From Coix lacryma-jobi var. lacryma-jobi (Eukaryota; Streptophyta; Magnoliopsida; Poales; Poaceae), in the NCBI GenBank assembly GCA_009763385.1, contig CM019825.1, positions 19,707,499 through 19,771,498 of the forward strand: a stretch of DNA of 64,000 nt, written 5' to 3'. Positions within the stretch are counted from its first letter, which is position 1. Each line of letters opens with the position of its first letter. Of the stretch, positions 44,701 through 53,700 are shown piece after piece. Below the pieces are notes generated by a model. That model was given only the letters and a program-made list of their open reading frames with translations. It had not been told where the DNA came from and did not search any database. Made by a program: the position numbers and the translations under genes.

Positions 44701-47700
44701 CACCCACGGACGTGACCGGAAGGCAAGAGCCGAAGTAGCACCTGAGTCGAAGTACCACTCGTTGGAGGAAGGAGGATTCAGCGTCGTCGTGCTGAAGGCG
44801 GAGGCGAGGGCTGTTGGGTCCCAAGAAGGGAGGTCGGCCACAGGGTTGTAGGACCCCGGGCCGACCCACTGTCCTGAGCCATCAGCAGCTGCACCGTGCT
44901 GCTGAAGGGCATGCAGCTGCTGCTGGGCGAGGAAAGCCTGTTGTTGCGCCTGCTGCTGTTGCGCCTGCAGGTGGGGAGGCACCGGGATGGGCACCAGAGG
45001 AGGACGAGGGCCCCCCGGCCACATCTGGATGGAGCCCATCCATGGATTGTAGACGCTGGGCCATGAGCGACCACCGGCAGCGGGCTGCTGGGCGCCGGCC
45101 GGGGGCTACTGCTGCTGTTGTGCGCCAAAGGGAGGGCGCTGGGAGTTGCTGCTGCCTCCAGAGCCCCCCTTTCCACCGCCGCTGCGCTTGCTGCGACGAT
45201 TGTTGTTGGAGGACTTAGTACCAGAAGCGCCCCCGGAGTTGCTGGACGGCTGAGGGGCGTTGGTGGAGAGGTTCGACGCGGTAGAGGCAGCAAGGGCAGT
45301 AGGAGGGGACTCCTTCTTGTTCTCCAAGGTGAGTTCCTCGAGGATGAGGTCATCACGAGCCTCCAGGAAGGTGGGGAAGGGCCGGCTGCGGCGTAGAAGG
45401 GCCCCGACGTGGCTGAAGCGCTCGTTCAGGCCCCGGATCACGTTGAGAACGAGAGTACGGTCGGTGACCACTTCGCCAAGGGCGGTAAGATCATCGGCCA
45501 TCTTCTTGAGGCGACGACAGTAGTCTGTGATGCAGAGGTCTCCCTGAACGAAGTTGCGAAACCTCGTCTCTAGGTGAATAGCACGGGCCTCCCGATTGCC
45601 AAGGAATTGCGACTCGACGGCGATCCAGGCATCGCGGGCAGTGGAGCCCTGTGCAGAGATGATCTCAGCGAGGTCGTCGATGAGAGTCCCGATGGTCCAG
45701 GACTTGACCACACAATCCATCCGAGCCCAATCGGGGGAGATGGGATCAGGAGGGGCGTGGCAGACATGGTCCTCCAAGGAGAATTTGTCGAGGATGAGGA
45801 GGAACTGGTCACGCCAACGACCGAAGTTGTCGGAGTCGACGTCGAGGACGATGGAGACCAAGGTCCGGATGTTGTTGATGGCGACGGTCTGGGCGTGGAG
45901 TTGCAAGAGAGCCATGGCCTCGTGGAGGAGCATGGCCGAGGCGAGATCAGTGGCAGGCGGCGAGGAGGTGCTGGACGAAGAGCTGTGAGGAACAGCGGCT
46001 GTAGCAGCTGCGCGTGCTAGGGCATCGCTAGCACGAGCAGCAGCGGCATCACGCTCCTTGGTGGCTGCTGCGGCCTCCTCCTCGGCCTAGACAGCACGGG
46101 CTAGGGCAGCTTGGCGTTGTTGTTCCAGAAGGTTAGTTGCGGCGGCTGCTGCCTTCTCCTTGGCGAGACGAGCCTGCTCCTCTTGCTCAACCCCAGACTT
46201 GGGCGAAGATGGGGGGTGGGAGCCATGGGCGTAACACAGCAGGGGCTGGCGCGCGGCGCGGCGCAGCACAGCAGGGGCTGGCGCGCGAGGGGGTGGGCCG
46301 CGGAAGAGAAACCCTAAACCTAGGCGGCTGATACCATGAGAGCGAATAGGTCTCGAGAAAATATGATTGATAGATTGAATTGAGTACAAGGTACAATTAT
46401 ATAGGCAAGGGTCACCACAATCAACGGTGATCCTTGCCTGATCATCTATCAATAAAACCCTAGGCAGCCCAGCCAAACAGGCTTAGGCGCCAGGCCCAAT
46501 AGCAGCCCATAGGCTGCCAGGCCGCCTATTCTAACAGCAACCATGATGGGTGAAGGGTGAGTCGAAGACGGAGGGTGAACGGAAGAGAGGAGACCAGGGT
46601 TGGGAGTGGTGTGGTAGGTGGCTCCCGAGTCAGCGATCCAGTCGGAACTGACTGGCGGTGTGAGGCCCACGATGCTGAAAGAGCGGGCCAAGGTCGTTGG
46701 ATCCCAAACGACAGGCCCCGGCAGGGTCCCGTGGGGTGGAGTCAAAGGCGGTGGGAACGGAGGAGCGCCCGGGACTGCCCCAGCAAACATGGCTGCCGGT
46801 GGGTGGGTGGGACGGAGCTCGCCGTCGGACGACTGGAAGGGAGGCATGGAGATGTGTCGGGGCCATGGATGGTTGAAGGAGGGACAGGGGGCACCCCCAG
46901 GTAGCCGGTGTACGCCCACGGCCGCCCCCACTCCCGCTCAGTCCGGGAGGAGGGGGACCAAGGAGAGACAACGGTGGCGGAGGCGACGGTCGGGGACGCG
47001 AGGAGCCGGGGAAAGTGGCACTGGGAGGCATCCACCAGGCAGCAGGGTCCGCGCCGGCGAGGCCGCCCGCGTGCGCGCTCGCGAGCTGGCCGACGGGCAA
47101 CCGGAGCTGCTGGCCAGAGGGTGGAGGAGTTGGCGGAGGTGGCTGTCGGCCCGCCTGGCCGGCCGCGCCAGGCTGCTGGCGGCCCACCGCGCAAGGCTGC
47201 TGACCGGGGAGGAGGTGACCGGCCGCACCGGGCAGTAGCTAGCCGTGGCCGGAGGGAGGAAGAAGCGGAGGCTGGCGGCCCACCGCGCCAGGCTGCTGGC
47301 CGGGGAGGAGGTGGTCGGCCGCGCCGGGCAGCAGCTGGCTGCCGGAGGGAGGAGGAAGCGGAGGCAGGGGCATGCGCGGTCTGCGCCCAGGAAGAGTGAA
47401 GGGGAGAGGAGGGAGAGGAGAGAGGAGGGGGAGGTGGGAGGCCGCCGGCCATGGCTGGCGACGGCGGCGAGGCCAGCGGCGGCTGCTGCTGGCAGGGGAG
47501 GGAGGGAAGGGAGAGAGAGGAAAGGAAACTCTAGCTCGATACCATGTTGGAAAGAGTGAATGGATTACTTGGGCCAACCCTAGGAGGGTAGCAATATTGT
47601 AGTCTTACATGGGCCTAACACATATACACTCCCACAGTAAACAATGGAAAGAGAACAACCTTTTGAAGGTACCAGAGACCTTAGCGCTGAAGATGTCAGT

Positions 47701-50700
47701 GGCAGCAGATATAAAACTACACTTTCTAGCCAGTGAAATCTTTTCAACATGATCTATAATCTGATGATTAGAAAGCACAGAGATAATCAAAATTATGTAA
47801 ATTTAACATAAATCAGATATTAAAAAACTTAATCAGGTAAAGTTGAACCTTCTTCTTTTCTTCTTTGTCACTAGGTAAAAGGGCCTTGAAGGCTTGACGC
47901 CATGGGCCATCATCACAACCAGGTAATGTGGTCCGAAGTATTGCCATGATAGCTTTGATGACCTAGAATAATTGCATGGTAAAGAACTTACATTGTGACA
48001 AAATTGATAGCATGCAGAGGGTTATTACAAGTATTGTTGCTTCTCTACCCAAAACTTAGGATTTGCTAAAGATAAAAATTGCCAAGCTCAGGAGGTTGAA
48101 TTCTGGTATATAGATATAATTAATTGGTACACCCTCTGTCCCAAAATAACTTTCTTTTTCTCTTCCCGAGAAACAACTTTGACTAAATATATTTTTAAAA
48201 ATATTAATATTTATGGTACATAATTAGCATCATCGGAAAGATCTTTGAATCTAGGTTTTTAACAAATTTATTTGGAGATACAATACAAAGATTGCACACA
48301 TTTTCTACAAATCAAGTCGAATTTGCGGCATGGAAACGAAAAACGACAGTTAATTTGGGACGGATGGAGTATTTAGCATCAAGAACTAGAACATATGAAC
48401 ACGTAGAACATTCCAGTAGGTTCTTTTGCATTCCTTCCAAGATAAACAACAGATGCTAATTTGGAAAGCATAAGAAATCCAAGCTTCAAATGTTACTGGC
48501 AGTCTGGCACAAAGGACTACAAAGGCAGGCAGAAAATTATAAGAAATTTTTACACTGCAAGGAATGTTGGAAGAAAACTAAATTCAACTACCTTTTTCCT
48601 GTAGAAAGCCACACCATGAATGTTAAAGGGAATTTTCCTGTTGCGGAAGGAGACTTGGAAAGCTTTGCCAGTTATCTGTGCAGGAGAAAATTAGGTCGCA
48701 AGCATAAAGACATAGTTTGCAAGCATGAAGAAATATAGTTCAAAACTAAAATAGACTACATAAATTAAATTTTCAACCTGTCTTCGGTATAGAACAGCAA
48801 TGTTGCCAAAGTTGCACCCCTCAGCAGAACTAGATGTAGTTTCAATGATTTTGTCAATAACAAATGCACATTGTGAATCTTCACTGTGGCACTCCTTGAC
48901 AGTGATCTATGCAAAGTTAAAGATTAGATATGTAACTGAAAGGATATGAGAACAAATGGCAACGATCCATCAGTGGAATCTACAAGGATACCTTACAACC
49001 AGAAGGGTTGTCAGTCTCTACAAGCTTGCGATGATGCCGCTTAGTGTTGTTCTGAATTAGAGCGGTTGCTGCTTCAACAATTGCACGTGTGGAGCGGTAA
49101 TTCTTGCTCAACTTGATCTGTGGTCATTGGCGTACAAGCTACTTAACAGAACAACACAGGACTAAAACAACTTGAAAGTTCCATGCAGACAACAGCACAG
49201 CACAATTACCTCTTTGTGATCTGGAAAATCTCGACGAAATGAATCAAAGCCAGATACATCAGCACCATTGAAACTGAAGATGGACTTACATAACATAAGA
49301 GAAGACAAAGCTTTAAGGAAAACAAATAAGAAACCAAAAGTTTTAGGATGATATATGTATATCAAACTTGTGTACCTGATCTTCATCACCGACAATAGTA
49401 ATATGATTGTGGGAAGCTAGAATCTTCAGAAGACAATACTGCATAGCACTGGTATCCTGAAACTCGTCAACTACAATTGCCTGCCACGTATCCTGGCACT
49501 CTTTGTATACTGCACAGGCAAAAAACAGCCCTTTTAATCAGCAAGTAATCAATGTCTAATTATGTACTGAGATTAAAACTGAAACTACCTTCAGGAAACT
49601 TTGTGAGAAGGGTTATGGATGAGTTAATAAAATCATGGTAATCAAGAGCATTACAAGATCTTAATATTTCAATGTAATGCCGAAGAACAGAAGCCTAGAC
49701 AAAAAAGAATGCAGGCGGTCAATTTGGGAGCTAGAATGAAGCACAAAAAAAAACAAATGGCACAAAATAGGACAGCTTACTCCTGTCAAATCACCCTTCT
49801 TTTCATAGTACTCAGGAGTTCTTCCTGAAGCTTTTGCCTTCAAAGAAATATAAAAAGTTATGATCAAAATGAAATGGAACTACCATAAAATCAAAATGGA
49901 AAGAAATCAGTCCATGTCATGGTTACAAAACATTTTTTTTACTGAAAAGCTCTAGAAACACCGCTTCCATACAGCCCACATTGATAGGTTTGATCCAAGG
50001 TTTAGTATGATAGGTATTCTAATTGTAAGCCCAGCAGCATAAACCAATATGACGGACAATGGAATAGTACAAACTATGACACTCCTAGCCATGACTACAA
50101 TTCTATCAGTGAACATTTTTGTTCAGAACATAGCTAAATATGATCCACATAGGATGTCATCCTAGCTACAATTTTCGAGCTTGGGTCAACTAGTATTAAT
50201 GCGACTGTGACACAAAAGAAGAGCTTTCAGATCTGCTCCCAAGGTGTTTGTTCAGACTTCAGAGTTTTGGACATAGTTCAGAGACATCTTCCAGTTTACC
50301 TTTGTCTACCAATTATATTGCAAATAATTTTGTATTTAATCTTATATACTTTATATTGGGATCTTGGATTACTTATTTTTCTGAGAAACTTGGAGTAATA
50401 CATTCTACATTTGGCTTTCTTCTATGCCTCCACATTCCAGAAGACCATAGCAATATCTTGGATGTACAGTAAATCTGTTCCTTCAATATTTTGTAATATG
50501 CATTTGTGGCAGCAAGGTGGGATCAGTGGGAATTAGCAAATAAAGTCTATAAAAAAAGGTTGGGATATACCTAGAGATCTATGTTTGGATAGGAGTGCAT
50601 GGAAAACAGTCATTGACGTGCCTTAACCGTGACTAGGGGCTCATATTGGGTTTCAACTCTAGCCTACCCCAACTTGCTTGGGACTAAAAGGATTGGTTGT

Positions 50701-53700
50701 TATTGTTGTTGTTGTACAACCTTGCTGTGCAACTTCAAAAAAATAACAGTAACGAAATGTGAGTGCAGCTGCCTGGAGTCCTTGTAAAACTCCTATGAAT
50801 CGGCGCAAAAAGGTCACTGAAAACAAATATTTCTTCATCAAAAGTAGAAGGCACCTGGGTAATAAACTTCTGCCACTTTTTAGCCTTGTCTTTGAAAGAA
50901 TTTTTTATGTCCCCATCATCCTGTTTAGTTGTATCTCCAACACCATTCTTTTTGTCATTTTCCAATAGGCGCTCTGCCTCAATAACCGCCCTTCGTTGTT
51001 GCCCATGCCCATAGATTATGAATTCCGATGTGCGGCCTAGCCTTAAAATGATTATAAAGGGAAAATTAAAATTATTAAATAAATGTGTACATATTGGAGC
51101 CTTCAAGTATCTGCAGCAGTGAGTACTCTTGATAAACTGTAAGAAAGAGTGAGGTATTACAAAGAGAGCATAAAGATGAAACAAGACTGTAACATTAGAT
51201 AGTGTGATATACTGATTTATAATTGCATATATTTTGATTTTGCCGATTATTGAATTGCAGTTATATATTATAAGTAATTTCATAAAGCTTAAAAGTGATC
51301 ATGATCATTTATGCACCTACGACTATTAATTGCTTGTCATCACAGCTGAAATTAATCTAAATAAACCTTGATAACATGAATTTACATTGAACATGATTTT
51401 TTGCACAGGCTCCATTTCATCCTATAACTTTCATATTTTCTTCATAGCTTAAAAGTGATGTACATCAGTGATTTCATTAATGTGCAGCAAGTCATTGTGG
51501 AGCAGAAGCATACAGAAATCCATTGCACCTAAGTATAATCCACCAACAGAAAAGGACATACTTTTCAGCATGTGTTCTGCAAAGCTGCAAGCAGAATGAG
51601 TGAAATGTGCTTATTGCAATCTCCTTGGCAACTGCTTTTCCCACAACTGTCCCTATCCGATCTCTCATTTCAGAGGCAGCAGCCGTGGTGAATGTCACAG
51701 CAAGAATGCTAGACGGTGGAATTCCCTAGTCATTAGGAGATGTGTGATTATGCGAGCTTCAAATGTCATTACATACCCGTTATAATGATTATATCAAGCA
51801 TAAAATCATACCTCTTTGAGAAGTGTGAGCACCCTACCAACCATTGTGGAAGTCTTGGGGTCATGCCAGTTACAGGAGGGAAGTCAGTATATTCAAAAGC
51901 ATGGTAGTCAAAAGGCAATAAAAAGATAAAACTCAGATTAAATTTAAATAGCACGTTTTGTAAAATCTAAAAGCATAATGCCTGTGAAATCACCCACAGA
52001 TATACGAGAGATGCAACTATTTTGGGCACATCAAAAGAAAGTTTCATTTTCACATTATCATAGAAACTAATATTAAAAAATTCTTAAACAAAAAAAGAGA
52101 GATACAAACAACAAAACATGGTGTTCAGTTCTTCTGCAGCCTTCTTATTGTTTGGAACAATAAAGCCCTGGCAATGTACTTTACTCTTTTAGTATGATTT
52201 GTCACAGTGAATCGCGTCACTTGGGGTCCGATAACATTTGGAATCAGTATTTACTTGTAGCAGCTACAAGAACAACATGTATGGATTTTTAGATGTTCAC
52301 AAATTACTCTTGATCTGTTAAAATGATTTCCACAAATATTTCAACCCCAAGGCTTCATCAGAGAGAAACAACAAAAACAGATTGACCACGGTTGAGCCTT
52401 GTGAATTGTGATGAAAGAAAATATTGAATTAGAGCAATACATTGTGGCAAGAGTTAACTGTATTTCATATGTCTAAAATATTGGATGCTAAGAAACTATA
52501 ATAAATACACACACTGGATGGATACACAAAAGATAAAAGGACAGGTATGTATACCTTTCCACTTCCTGGACCAGCAACAATCATTAGTGGAACAGCCACA
52601 TCATTACATGCAGCCTCCTTCTGTCTATCGTTCAAGGAGTTCAAATATTCATAGTACTTCTTTGGAGCACACGCTTCATCTTCCTCCTTTTCTAGTTCTG
52701 TATCTTGCTGCTGCTCCTGGCCCTTAGCAGCAGACATATCAGTATGCCCCTCATGGATGGCAGCATCAACCTCCCCAAAGAATGCATCGACAAGCTAAAC
52801 ATGTCCCAAGAGAAAAGGAATCAAATGGACTCAGTTAGGAACTTCATTCCAGACCAAAACCACTCAGTACAAATTTTCATTTTGTACTGATCCTTACTTC
52901 GAGACACAGGAAACAAGAACTGCCGGACGTCCTACAGCTATTTGGCATTCCATTGTATGAAGAAAAAAGATATACCTCTCTTCCCCCTTTTGCAATGGAA
53001 ATTACTGGGGAAACTGAAGGATCACCGCACCATGCTACCAATTCATCTTTCTCCTCCATCCCCTTGAGCCCCTCCTGATACTTGGCATGAGCTTTGGTAT
53101 TGTGCTCCTCACTAACGGCATTGATCTTCCAGAATGCATCTTCAAACTAAATTCATCTCGGAAGAAATTCAACAGAGATTAAACACAATAAATTTCTATT
53201 ACAAATCAGGCACATCAACACAGTAGCATTTCAACTTTTCAAGAAACAAGGAATCCCAAATTGTCCATGTTCATTTCCTATCTTCGACGCACACAATAAA
53301 AAATGAATTTGCTATGCTTCACAGACATTTCCTAACACCTTTTTCAGTTCATGAAACAAAAAACTTAGAGAAGTTATTCTGAAGCACTCTCCTAACTTTA
53401 GGTTTCACCCCAAATCTATAACAAGCCCATGCACCATGCTCCATACAAGAACTTCTCAATTTCCTCCTCTGATGAATCATAAAAAAAACATCATGAACAC
53501 AAAATATTCATACCTCCACACCCTCCACTGTGATGGAAATAGCAGGGGGGAGTGAAGCATCACCGCAGGACAGCACCAAGTTCTCCTCCTCCTCTTCTTC
53601 CTTAGTCCCCTCCTGGCTCTTGGCAGCAGACTGGGCATCGCACTCCTCACAGATGGCGCTCGCCTCCTCCCAGAAAGCATCGTCAAGCTAATTTCCGTCC

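Larger units (their letters stand above)
40280..47636 (-). mobile_element. Ty1/copia mosaic element B in helicase intron 16
   Basis: The 5' LTR (47636-47545) and 3' LTR (40379-40280) are flanked by GTAAA (plus strand) at 47637-47641 and 40275-40279. It is in the sense orientation of the helicase gene and belongs to the same family as element A by LTR and pol. The interior is a patchwork: family-A leader, a 1.8-kb piece from another copia (D), family-A pol down to RNase H, then a jump back to RT for a second RT-RNase H stretch. It is the apparent source of the left half of element A's captured segment. Confidence 0.88.
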
